Positions 1 to 8,280 of a stretch of DNA of 64,000 nt are shown here, one piece after another. This stretch comes from JBDKGH01 sp039798265. GTDB taxonomy: Bacteria > Bacteroidota > Bacteroidia > Flavobacteriales_D > Sanyastnellaceae. Every line of letters begins with the position of its first letter. Within the stretch, counting starts at the first letter, position 1. Under the pieces are notes generated by a model, which searched no databases, was not told the origin of the DNA, and was given only the letters and a program-made list of their open reading frames with translations. A program made the translations under genes and the position numbers. The stretch lies in contig JBDKGH010000027.1 of NCBI GenBank assembly GCA_039798265.1, positions 8,859-72,858 on the forward strand, read 5' to 3'.

Positions 1-3000
1 CCTGTATTCCCAGCGACGGGAGTTTGGACATTAGTTCAAGGCGGCGGAACAATTACTGATCCAACGAGCGCAACAACTTCCATTACGGATTTACCGCAAG
101 GAATAAATATTTTCCGCTGGAGCACTTCTAATGGACCATGCGCTAATGCGGAAACATTTGATGAAGTAGAAATTCGTGTTTTCCCAGAAATTTCTCAAAA
201 CGCTTTAGCGGGCGCAGATCAAGGTTGGTGTTTACCAGTAACCTCGAGCATTATGCTAGCTACACCAGTAGCTTCTCCTGCCTTTGGAACTTGGACTCTT
301 GTAGGAGGGACAGGGACAATTGCGCAAGCTAATAATCCGAATAGTGCAGTAACTGATTTATCAGTTGGTGCGAATAGTTTCTTGTGGACGATTTACAACG
401 GCCCTTGTTATCCAGAGGATGAAACCGACGTGGTAACCATTTTCATTTATGACAACACACAAACTACCGCTGACGCTGGGCCAGATCAATCCATGTGCAC
501 GCCCAATATAGAAACGCAGTTAGCGGCGAATGCCGTTACCTATCCAGCTACAGGCATTTGGACATTGGTAGAGGGAAGTGCAGTTATAGAAAATGAAACC
601 GATCCCGCAACGGTTGTTACAGACTTAGCACCCGGTGTGAACGTTTTTGTTTGGACGGTGGATAATGGCGAATGTGATAATGCCATTACAACAGACACCA
701 TGACTATTTCCATTTACTTAAATGACTTGGAGTTGGCCAATGCCGGTGAAGATCAAGAGTTATGTTTCCCAACAACCACAGCCGCGTTAACAGGCAGCGC
801 TCTTGGCGGTGCTGCGGTTGGTACATGGTCTGTAGTAAGTGGTGGAGGAACATTTGTTGATGCACATGCTTCATTGACAGATGTGATCAACTTACCTATT
901 GGCATCAACACTTTTGTTTGGACAGTCGATAATGGTCCTTGTGCATTTAGTACTGACACAGTGAGCATCTCCGTGTTTGACCCAACACCAAACCCTGCGG
1001 ATGCAGGTGTGGATGGATACTACTGCACACCAACCAGCACGCATCAAATGGCGGCGAATGCGGCAATTTATCCTGCTGTAGGAACATGGACGCGTATAAC
1101 AGGAAGTGGAATCATCAGCGATGTGAACGATCCAAATGCATTGATTACAGGATTAACTGTTGGGGAAAATATTTACATCTGGACAATAGATAATGGCCCA
1201 TGTAATGATCCGACAGTAGATGTAATGAGTATTTTCATTTATAATGAAAACACGCCAAATGCGAATGCAGGCATTGATCAAGAATTATGTCTGTTACCTG
1301 ATGAAACCACGATAAGCGCCACCATGGCAGCTTCTGGAGCGGAATTCCCAGCCATTGGTACATGGAGCGTTATTCAAGGAAACGGTGTAATCGGCGACTT
1401 AAACTCACCAGTATCAGAGATGAGCAATTTATCTGTTGGCACAAACATATTTGTTTGGACAGTAGATAACGGCCCGTGTCCAAATGGCATTACTTCCGAT
1501 ACGGTAGAGGTACGCGTATTCGATCCAGGTTTGCCAGCGCCTGATGCTGGTTCTGATCAAGCGATTTGCACACCTATCAATACTGTTGTGATGTCAGGTA
1601 GTGTGGTGGCCGATCCTAACTATGGCTTCTGGACCTTGATTCAAGGTAGTGCCAATATCGTAGATCCGAATAACCCATCTACGACCATTACTGAATTGGC
1701 GATTGGTATCAATGCCTTTACTTGGACAGTGTATAATGGTAACTGTGATAACAGTCTTTCTTCGGATACCGTTTATATAAATGTGTTTGATATCAACCAA
1801 CCACCAGCAAATGCAGGTGAAGATCAAGAGTTGTGCTTGCCTGTGACGGCCACAACCTTGAATGGAAACGCATTGACTTCTCCCGCAACTGGACTATGGA
1901 CAGTAGCATCGGGAACAGCTGTATTTGATGATCCTACAAATCCAACAACAGGTGTAAGCGGACTTTCCGTTGGCAACAATTTGTTGGTATGGACAATAAA
2001 CAATGGTCCATGCGAAGGAGCTATCACAAGTGATACAGTAAACATCCAACTGTTCGATCCTGAGGCAGTATCTGTTTCAGCAGGTGATGACATTGAATTA
2101 TGTGTTCCTGTTTCGTGTACTTTATTGAGTGCTTCTCAACCGAGCAGTCCTCAAATAGGAACATGGACGATCCTTTCTGCAGTGAATGGTAACGGACCAA
2201 TTCCATTTGGATCTTTCAATAATGTCAACGATCCGAATGCACAGATTTGTGGCTTGGGAGTGGGCGTTCATACATTGCAATGGGAGATTTATAACGGACC
2301 ATGCGATAATGATAGTCACGATGAAGTCACTGTCTCGGTATTCGATGTTAGTGCTCCTGCGGCCGATGCTGGTGCAGATCAAGAATTATGTGGCGATGGA
2401 AGTAGCACAAGCATGTCTGGTAATGCTGCTGTATTCCCTGGCGTAGGAACATGGTCTGTATTGTCAAGTCCAGGTCAGCCTGTTATCGCAAATGCCAACG
2501 ATCCGGTGACCAGTGTAAGTGGATTGGATATTGGGGTAACTCAGTTGATATGGACCATCTATAACGGCCCTTGTAATACACCTACTTCTGATACGGTGAC
2601 CGTTACTGTTTATAATCCAGATTCGCCCAACGCAACAGCTGGCGAGGATCAGTATTTCTGTGAAAATTTACCAGAAACCGTTATGAATGGAAGTTCAGTA
2701 TTACCTCCTGCATTTGGTACATGGACCATACTAGGTGGAGGTGGAACATTCGCTAGTGTGAATGATCCATTGACTGCAGTAACTGATATTCCTTTGAATG
2801 AAAACGTATATATCTGGACTGTTTATAATGGAGCATGTCCAAATGGCACTACGAGCGATACGGTTTCAGTATATGTGAATGATTTAACTGTGGCATCCGC
2901 GAATGCCGGTCCTGATTTATTCTTCTGTGGATCGCCAGATTCACTGTTACTGAGTGGAAGTGTAACCGTTGGTTTGGCAACAAGTCAATGGACCATCATA

Positions 3001-3420
3001 TCAGGAAGCGGAACCATAGATAATCCTACCAATAACAATCCTTATATGTTTGATGTGCCATTAGGTATTACATCATTAGTATATACTGTTGATAATGGCG
3101 AGTGCGGTATCAGTTCAGATGTAGCTGAAATTACCGTGTACGATCCAAACTTGGCGGCTGCCGATGCCGGTCCTGACGGTGCTATTTGTGCTGCGGAGTT
3201 CGGTCAGTTTAATCTGATGGCGAATGCCGTGAACGAACCTGCGATGGGTTATTGGGATGTAACAGATGGTCCTGGCGAATTGCTAGATACGCTAGATGCA
3301 GAAACCGCAGTGACGTCACTTGGTCAAATCATCACCGAATTGGTGGATGTTCCATCCACGTTTGTGTGGACCATTGACAACGGCGTTTGTGGTTCTACTT
3401 CGGACACCGTAGTGTATATA
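1..3420 (+). repeat. Thirteen tandem ~260-bp coding repeats (Ig-like domains)
   Basis: In-frame repeats of roughly 255-290 bp encode the Ig-like domains of the giant surface protein. The units are clearly diverged at the nucleotide level (different codons for the same conserved W, N-G-P-C and D-Q residues), so they are old duplications and not recent slippage. The unit near 2062-2350 is longer and carries an extra pair of cysteines. Confidence 0.85.
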
Positions 3421-3714
3421 CTGAAAGATTGTTTGACACTGATTGTCCCTGATGCCTTCTCTCCTAATGGTGATGGTGTGAATGATAATTGGGTAATCCC
3501 GAATATCAGTTCTTATCCGAATAATCAATTGAAAATATTCAACCGATGGGGGGCTGAAGTATACAGTGCATCGCCCTATAAAAATGAGTGGACGGGTATT
3601 TCAATTCACCCAGCAACCATTGGCAACGAATTGCCGGTTTCTACCTATTACTACATTCTTGACCTCGGCACAGGTGAAGAAGCTTTACATGGATACGTTT
3701 ATTTAAAACGATAA
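1..3714 (+). CDS. Giant Ig-like repeat surface protein with T9SS type B sorting domain, 5'-partial
   Basis: The frame is open from the first base, so the gene starts before the window; 1237 residues are visible. It is built from 13 tandem domains of about 85-95 residues (the first one incomplete). Each follows the pattern AGxDQxxC, then PAxGxWT, a GxNxFxWT strand, NGPC and a closing SDTVxIxVFDP strand. Every complete repeat keeps the two cysteines (DQxxC and NGxC), which suggests one disulfide per domain. The last ~90 residues (VPDAFSPNGDGVND, FNRWG, YYYILDLG, GYVYLKR) are the gliding-motility-associated C-terminal domain family (CHU_C), the type B signal for export through the type IX secretion system. 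The product is inferred to be a long rod-like adhesin or motility adhesin displayed on the surface. Four bases separate it from a PorP/SprF gene, the arrangement known for SprB-SprF. Function beyond that is inference. Confidence 0.9.
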   Translation, partial: PVFPATGVWTLVQGGGTITDPTSATTSITDLPQGINIFRWSTSNGPCANAETFDEVEIRVFPEISQNALAGADQGWCLPVTSSIMLATPVASPAFGTWTLVGGTGTIAQANNPNSAVTDLSVGANSFLWTIYNGPCYPEDETDVVTIFIYDNTQTTADAGPDQSMCTPNIETQLAANAVTYPATGIWTLVEGSAVIENETDPATVVTDLAPGVNVFVWTVDNGECDNAITTDTMTISIYLNDLELANAGEDQELCFPTTTAALTGSALGGAAVGTWSVVSGGGTFVDAHASLTDVINLPIGINTFVWTVDNGPCAFSTDTVSISVFDPTPNPADAGVDGYYCTPTSTHQMAANAAIYPAVGTWTRITGSGIISDVNDPNALITGLTVGENIYIWTIDNGPCNDPTVDVMSIFIYNENTPNANAGIDQELCLLPDETTISATMAASGAEFPAIGTWSVIQGNGVIGDLNSPVSEMSNLSVGTNIFVWTVDNGPCPNGITSDTVEVRVFDPGLPAPDAGSDQAICTPINTVVMSGSVVADPNYGFWTLIQGSANIVDPNNPSTTITELAIGINAFTWTVYNGNCDNSLSSDTVYINVFDINQPPANAGEDQELCLPVTATTLNGNALTSPATGLWTVASGTAVFDDPTNPTTGVSGLSVGNNLLVWTINNGPCEGAITSDTVNIQLFDPEAVSVSAGDDIELCVPVSCTLLSASQPSSPQIGTWTILSAVNGNGPIPFGSFNNVNDPNAQICGLGVGVHTLQWEIYNGPCDNDSHDEVTVSVFDVSAPAADAGADQELCGDGSSTSMSGNAAVFPGVGTWSVLSSPGQPVIANANDPVTSVSGLDIGVTQLIWTIYNGPCNTPTSDTVTVTVYNPDSPNATAGEDQYFCENLPETVMNGSSVLPPAFGTWTILGGGGTFASVNDPLTAVTDIPLNENVYIWTVYNGACPNGTTSDTVSVYVNDLTVASANAGPDLFFCGSPDSLLLSGSVTVGLATSQWTIISGSGTIDNPTNNNPYMFDVPLGITSLVYTVDNGECGISSDVAEITVYDPNLAAADAGPDGAICAAEFGQFNLMANAVNEPAMGYWDVTDGPGELLDTLDAETAVTSLGQIITELVDVPSTFVWTIDNGVCGSTSDTVVYILKDCLTLIVPDAFSPNGDGVNDNWVIPNISSYPNNQLKIFNRWGAEVYSASPYKNEWTGISIHPATIGNELPVSTYYYILDLGTGEEALHGYVYLKR

Positions 3715-3718
3715 AAGC

Positions 3719-4645
3719 ATGCGTACGATTAAATCACTTCTTTTCTTATCAATCCTTCTCTTAGGGGGCTTGAAAGGGTACGCTCAGCAGGACCCAATGT
3801 TTTCTCAGTATATGTTCAATATTCTGAGTATTAATCCCGCCTATGCGGGCAGTGGCGACCGATTGAGCTTTACTGCCATCCATCGCTCGCAATGGGTAAA
3901 ATTTGACGGAGCGCCGATCACTCAAACAGTAACAGGTCATAGCCCATTGCGCAATGAAAGCATCAGTGTTGGTGGATCCATCATTCATGATCAGCATGGT
4001 CCGGTGAAGCAAACGGCAGTATTTGGCGACATCAGTTACCGTATCAATTTCGATCGTTCGAAATTGGCCTTCGGATTAAAAACTGGTTTGAACTTGTATT
4101 CAGCGAACCTGCTTGACCTAAATCCCCTGCTTTCTGACGACCAAGCTTTTCAAGCAAACATTAGTACAAAGGCACTTCCTAATTTTGGCTTTGGAGCAAT
4201 GTGGTATAGCAAGCGTTGGTATGTGGGCTTGTCGACTCCAAGATTATTGAAGAATAAATTATTGGAAGGAAACATTCCCGATTTCGCAAATAACCAAGAG
4301 AAAATTCACATGTTTTTGATCGCGGGTTATGTATGGGATCTTTCATACTATGTGAAGTTTAAACCAACTGTTCTTTTCAAAGCAGTTGGAGGAGCACCTC
4401 CAGCGGTGGATGTAACAGCAAACTTCCTGATCTACGATAAATTTTGGATTGGAGCCATGTACCGTTGGAACGATGCAGTAGGTGCTTTGGTGCAATATGA
4501 GGTCAACAACAGATTGAAATTTGGATACGCCTATGACTATATCATTTCCGATATAGGTAGATATACCACCGGATCGCATGAAGTAATGTTGGGCTATGAT
4601 CTCGGAAGAGGAGTGGGAGCTGATGTTTCACCTCGATTCTTTTAA
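3719..4645 (+). CDS. PorP/SprF family type IX secretion system outer-membrane protein
   Basis: A 308-residue protein with a signal peptide (cleavage after GYAQ) and then the family hallmark QQDPMFSQYMFN...NPAYAGS. The rest alternates short amphipathic strands as expected of an outer-membrane beta barrel of the PorP/SprF family (TIGR03519). Members act with the T9SS; SprF is needed for secretion of the adhesin SprB encoded next to it, and type B substrates in general are paired with PorP/SprF-like partners. It begins 4 bp after the giant repeat protein and is followed 17 bp later by a PorE-like gene, so the three are probably co-transcribed. The inferred role is a dedicated anchor or export partner of the upstream protein. 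Many genomes have several paralogs, so calling it the core PorP would be unsafe. Confidence 0.9.
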   Translation: MRTIKSLLFLSILLLGGLKGYAQQDPMFSQYMFNILSINPAYAGSGDRLSFTAIHRSQWVKFDGAPITQTVTGHSPLRNESISVGGSIIHDQHGPVKQTAVFGDISYRINFDRSKLAFGLKTGLNLYSANLLDLNPLLSDDQAFQANISTKALPNFGFGAMWYSKRWYVGLSTPRLLKNKLLEGNIPDFANNQEKIHMFLIAGYVWDLSYYVKFKPTVLFKAVGGAPPAVDVTANFLIYDKFWIGAMYRWNDAVGALVQYEVNNRLKFGYAYDYIISDIGRYTTGSHEVMLGYDLGRGVGADVSPRFF

Positions 4646-4662
4646 ACTTTTTTACGCAGGGT

Positions 4663-6840
4663 ATGATGAAAAATTGGATAATAAGTGCATTTAGTTTCTT
4701 GTTCATTTTAACAATGAGTGTAGAGGCTACGGCGCAAAAATCGAAATTGAAGCTGGCTAAAAAATTCTACGATGGATTTGAGTTTTCGGCTGCTTCAGAA
4801 ATTTATAAGGACATACTTTCATCTCCAAAACACAGAGATGACACTACTGCTCTTCGAATGATTGCTGATTGTCAAAAGCGATTGGGTAATTACGGTATTG
4901 CAGAAAAACACCTTGAGCAGTTGGCGACTACGCCATTTGTGAAAACAGACGATCTGCACAATTTGGCAGAGGTACTACGCATTCAAAAAAAGTATCCTGA
5001 AGTTTTACAGACTTACCAGCGCATTTTAGATAAAAACCCAAAAGATGCAATAGCAGCGGAGTTTGTGAGCAATCCAAATTTTGCGGAAGAAATTACCGCT
5101 GACTCGATGATCTATAAAATTCGTTCGGCTAAAATTAATTCTCCCGCTTCTGATTTTGCTCCGGGATTTTTTACCGGTAATCGATTGCTGTTTTCTTCTT
5201 CACGTGGTTTAGGTGTGGGAGCAAGACGTTATTATGCGTGGAATAGCCAGCCTTATCTGAATATTTATCAAGCGGAAATTTTATCCGATACAACCTTAGA
5301 TAAAGTTTCGGTATTGAATAGTGATGTCAACTCTCGTTATCATGAAGGAACCGTTTCCTATGACCCTTCAAACAACTTGATGTATTTAACACGTAACAAT
5401 TTTGTTCGTGGCAGTTTGCACAAGTCAAAAACAGGTCGTGTGAATTTAGCGGTATATACTGTTACATACAAAAATGGTGATTGGGGTGAGTTAGTGCCTT
5501 TTTCACTCAACAATAAAGAGTATTCAGTAGGTCATCCATCGCTCACAAAGTCGGGTAACCGAATTTATTTTGTTAGCGATATGCCTGGCGGTGTTGGTGG
5601 AACAGACATTTATTATGCCGACCGAGATGGAGATAAGTGGGGTAGTGCTGTAAATGCAGGACCTAAAATCAACACATCTGCTGATGAAATGTTTCCATTT
5701 ATCGTTGGCGATTCAACCTTGTACTTCTCTTCTCGCGGTCATGTGGGGCTAGGTGGATTTGATTTGTACTCTATTGGCGTTTTTGATTCCACGGCTAAAG
5801 CACAAAACTTAGGATATCCGGTCAATTCGAACTTCGATGACTTTAGCGCATTAGTTTATCCAAGTGAAACAGCTGGCTTCTTTTGCAGCAACCGCCCTGG
5901 AGGAAAGGGAGATGATGATATTTATGAATTTGTTGTCCGTCCGCCAGATTTTGTTGAGATCAAAGGTCGAGTGGTAGATCAACAGACTTTAGAGCCCATT
6001 GCAGATGCGATCGTTATGGTAGAAAGTCCGGATGGTGATTTAATCGAGGTGAGAACGGATAAGAATGGAGAATACATCATTAAGGCGCCGTACAAGCCCG
6101 TGATTCGATTGGATGCTAAGAAGGCTGACTTTGTTCCAGGAAGTGTAGAAGTGCCCACACAGCTTCGCAAAACGGAGTATCAGGCGCAGGATATATTCTT
6201 GAAGAAAGAAGACATTCTTGCCATCGGAAACGTGGTATATGATGTAGATGGAAGCCCGGCAGCAGGAGCATTAGTGCGTGTGCTAGATTCAAAAGGAACG
6301 GAATTGGGAAGAACACTGGTGGCTGCGGATGGCACTTATAGTATTGCGATTCCAGAAAATCAAAAGGTGAGCTTAGAAGTGACGAAAGACGAATATGTGA
6401 AATTGACCAAAGATGTAGACACTCGAGGTAAAAAGGACCGCAAGGTGAAAAACGACTTCCGTCTATTCAAGTTAGAAAAAGGAACGGTTGTGCGTTTGGA
6501 CAATATTTACTATGACTACGGTAAGGCAGATATTCGTCCAGATGCTGCTTTAGAGTTGAATAAATTGGTGACCATATTGAAGGATAACCCGACGATGAAA
6601 ATCGAGCTCAGTTCACATACCGATGCCCGAGGTGGTGATGCCTATAACTTGAATCTTTCTGATAAGCGTGCGAAAAGTGCCGTTCAATATATCATTAGCC
6701 AAGGTATAGACCCTTCTCGATTGGTAGGTAAGGGATATGGTGAAACGAAATTGCTAAATCGTTGTGGCAATGACGTGAAGTGTTCCGAAGAAGAACATCA
6801 ATTCAACCGACGCACAGAGTTTAAAATTCTGGATGTGTAA
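4663..6840 (+). CDS. PorE-like multidomain protein: TPR, PD40 beta-propeller, carboxypeptidase-regulatory-like folds, OmpA domain
   Basis: A 725-residue exported protein. In order: signal peptide (about 1-24, ending ATAQ), TPR-like helices (about 30-130), PD40/WD40-type propeller blades with repeats such as RLLFSSSRG, IYFVSDMPGGVGGTDIYYA and YFSSRGHVGLGGFDLYS (about 150-425), a CarboxypepD_reg-like fold (IKGRVVDQQTLEPI, about 430-510), a second such fold (about 518-600), and a C-terminal OmpA peptidoglycan-binding domain (YYDYGKADIRPDA, SSHTDARGG, LSDKRAKSAVQYI; about 606-725). This is the architecture described for the T9SS component PorE, which is thought to tie the outer-membrane complex to peptidoglycan. 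No lipobox cysteine is seen. The start could be either of two adjacent ATG codons. It may serve the adjacent PorP/SprF protein and not the core machine. Confidence 0.85.
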   Translation: MMKNWIISAFSFLFILTMSVEATAQKSKLKLAKKFYDGFEFSAASEIYKDILSSPKHRDDTTALRMIADCQKRLGNYGIAEKHLEQLATTPFVKTDDLHNLAEVLRIQKKYPEVLQTYQRILDKNPKDAIAAEFVSNPNFAEEITADSMIYKIRSAKINSPASDFAPGFFTGNRLLFSSSRGLGVGARRYYAWNSQPYLNIYQAEILSDTTLDKVSVLNSDVNSRYHEGTVSYDPSNNLMYLTRNNFVRGSLHKSKTGRVNLAVYTVTYKNGDWGELVPFSLNNKEYSVGHPSLTKSGNRIYFVSDMPGGVGGTDIYYADRDGDKWGSAVNAGPKINTSADEMFPFIVGDSTLYFSSRGHVGLGGFDLYSIGVFDSTAKAQNLGYPVNSNFDDFSALVYPSETAGFFCSNRPGGKGDDDIYEFVVRPPDFVEIKGRVVDQQTLEPIADAIVMVESPDGDLIEVRTDKNGEYIIKAPYKPVIRLDAKKADFVPGSVEVPTQLRKTEYQAQDIFLKKEDILAIGNVVYDVDGSPAAGALVRVLDSKGTELGRTLVAADGTYSIAIPENQKVSLEVTKDEYVKLTKDVDTRGKKDRKVKNDFRLFKLEKGTVVRLDNIYYDYGKADIRPDAALELNKLVTILKDNPTMKIELSSHTDARGGDAYNLNLSDKRAKSAVQYIISQGIDPSRLVGKGYGETKLLNRCGNDVKCSEEEHQFNRRTEFKILDV

Positions 6841-6861
6841 TTTGTTAAGGAAAACATGAAA

Positions 6862-6899
6862 TCAAAAAAAAGGCTGTTCAATTGAACAGCCTTTTTTTG
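6862..6899. terminator. Bidirectional intrinsic terminator (perfect 22-bp palindrome)
   Basis: Bases 6871-6892 are an uninterrupted palindrome with half-site AGGCTGTTCAA, flanked by an A run on the left and a T run on the right. It lies between two converging genes (plus gene ends 6840, minus gene ends 6913), so it can serve both. Confidence 0.85.
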
Positions 6900-6912
6900 T
6901 TGTTATATCGCT

Positions 6913-8274
6913 CTAAAGATTCTTTATCCGACACTCTTTCGGATAATAATTATTGATCCGGTTTTTAAGAACTTTCATCCAGCCCAATGGATAGCCTTCA
7001 TATGTGGCAAGCGCCCAGCCCTCTTTAAGGTCTGAAATAGTAAACTCTTCGCGGCGTAAATAGTTTTGTGCGTCTTCTAAAGTTAGCTCAACCGAATGAA
7101 TGCTCGGTAAATACAAACGGCTCAAAGCAAGTCCGTGATGCGGGATAAACTCTTCGCGTACGAAGTGACCGATGGGTATTCCCACTTGGGTGAGAGATAA
7201 GTGAAAACCGATTTGCTCAATGGTCTCAGCATCGGAGGGTAGAAGGTGAACTTCTCCGTGCGAATTGACGCCCACGTGCACATCATCGCTCAGATGGATC
7301 CATTGCTGTATGGAAGGAAGTTGTTTTTTGTGAAGAGGACTCCAATAGAGCTGATGTTTTTTACCGAAAGAATGAAGATGCACCAAATCTTCGTTTGCTT
7401 TTTTACGCAGTACGGTAACGAAGAATCCTTCGCCTTTTACTCGGTGTGGTAAAAACTGTAAACCGAAGAAAGTAGGATAATCATGCACATAAACATTCCA
7501 TTCTTCCGGCAAATCAAATCGAACGGCTTCCCACTCCTCGTGAGCGGTTAACCATTGCAGGAGCTGTTGGTTTTCTTCTGGGGCAAAAGTGCAAGTAGAA
7601 TAGATCAAATACCCTCCTGTTTTCACCGCTGGAGCTATCTGGGAAAGAATGTCCTTTTGGCGGGAGCTGCATAAGGCAACATTTTGTAAGCTCCATTCTG
7701 ATCGGGCTACCTCATCTTTTCTAAACATACCTTCTCCGCTGCACGGAGCATCAACGAGTATTAAATCGAAGTATCCGTATAGTTCACCGAGTTGTTCGGC
7801 GTTTGTAGAAGTAGTAATGAAGTTTGGAAGCGCACAGCGAGTAAGGTTTTCCCTTAATATCTGATGCCTATTCTTAGTGATTTCATTCGCAATCACTAAT
7901 CCACGGTTTTGCAGAAAATAGGAGAGAAGTAACGTTTTGCCCCCGGGAGCCGCGCACAAATCGAGGAAGCGCAACTCATCATCGGGAAAATCCAGTTGTT
8001 GCAATAAACTTCCAATAATCATAGAGGAACTTTCTTGCGGATAATAAGCTCCTGAATGAAACTTCGGATCGAGTGTAAAAATCGGTCGCTCAGCTAGGTA
8101 TTTACCCGCGGAAAACCAAGGTACAGGTTGGCCGATTTCTTCTTTATAACGGCTTCCTAAAAGATGAATGCTCGTGGCGGGCTCATGTTCGAGAGCCTGT
8201 AAAAAGGCCTCCGCTTCTTCGCCATAGGTTCGACGAATGCGTTCAGTAAATTCTTGGGGTAGCGGATTTTTCAC
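6913..8274 (-). CDS. RsmF/NOL1-NOP2-Sun family rRNA (cytosine-C5)-methyltransferase
   Basis: A 453-residue SAM-dependent RNA m5C methyltransferase. The SAM-binding motif LDLCAAPGGKT is at about 104-114. The two family cysteines are present: the PC motif in VDAPCSGEGMFRKD (Cys178, used for product release) and the TC motif in IYSTCTFAPEEN (Cys228, the nucleophile). The remaining ~170 C-terminal residues match in length and position the RsmF-type RNA-binding tail (PRE-C/PUA-like). The likely substrate is a 16S rRNA cytosine, but the exact site cannot be read from sequence. Translation starts at GTG (8274); no in-frame ATG would keep the N-terminal helix. It lies 6 bp downstream of the AsmA-like gene and is probably cotranscribed with it. 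Confidence 0.88.
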   Translation of the reverse strand: MKNPLPQEFTERIRRTYGEEAEAFLQALEHEPATSIHLLGSRYKEEIGQPVPWFSAGKYLAERPIFTLDPKFHSGAYYPQESSSMIIGSLLQQLDFPDDELRFLDLCAAPGGKTLLLSYFLQNRGLVIANEITKNRHQILRENLTRCALPNFITTSTNAEQLGELYGYFDLILVDAPCSGEGMFRKDEVARSEWSLQNVALCSSRQKDILSQIAPAVKTGGYLIYSTCTFAPEENQQLLQWLTAHEEWEAVRFDLPEEWNVYVHDYPTFFGLQFLPHRVKGEGFFVTVLRKKANEDLVHLHSFGKKHQLYWSPLHKKQLPSIQQWIHLSDDVHVGVNSHGEVHLLPSDAETIEQIGFHLSLTQVGIPIGHFVREEFIPHHGLALSRLYLPSIHSVELTLEDAQNYLRREEFTISDLKEGWALATYEGYPLGWMKVLKNRINNYYPKECRIKNL

Positions 8275-8280
8275 AGGTCT

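Noticed and set aside
1..3714. Possible CRISPR or VNTR array because of the regular repetition
   Set aside because: Repeats are ~260 bp coding units with codon-level divergence and continuous reading frame; no short identical repeats with unique spacers.
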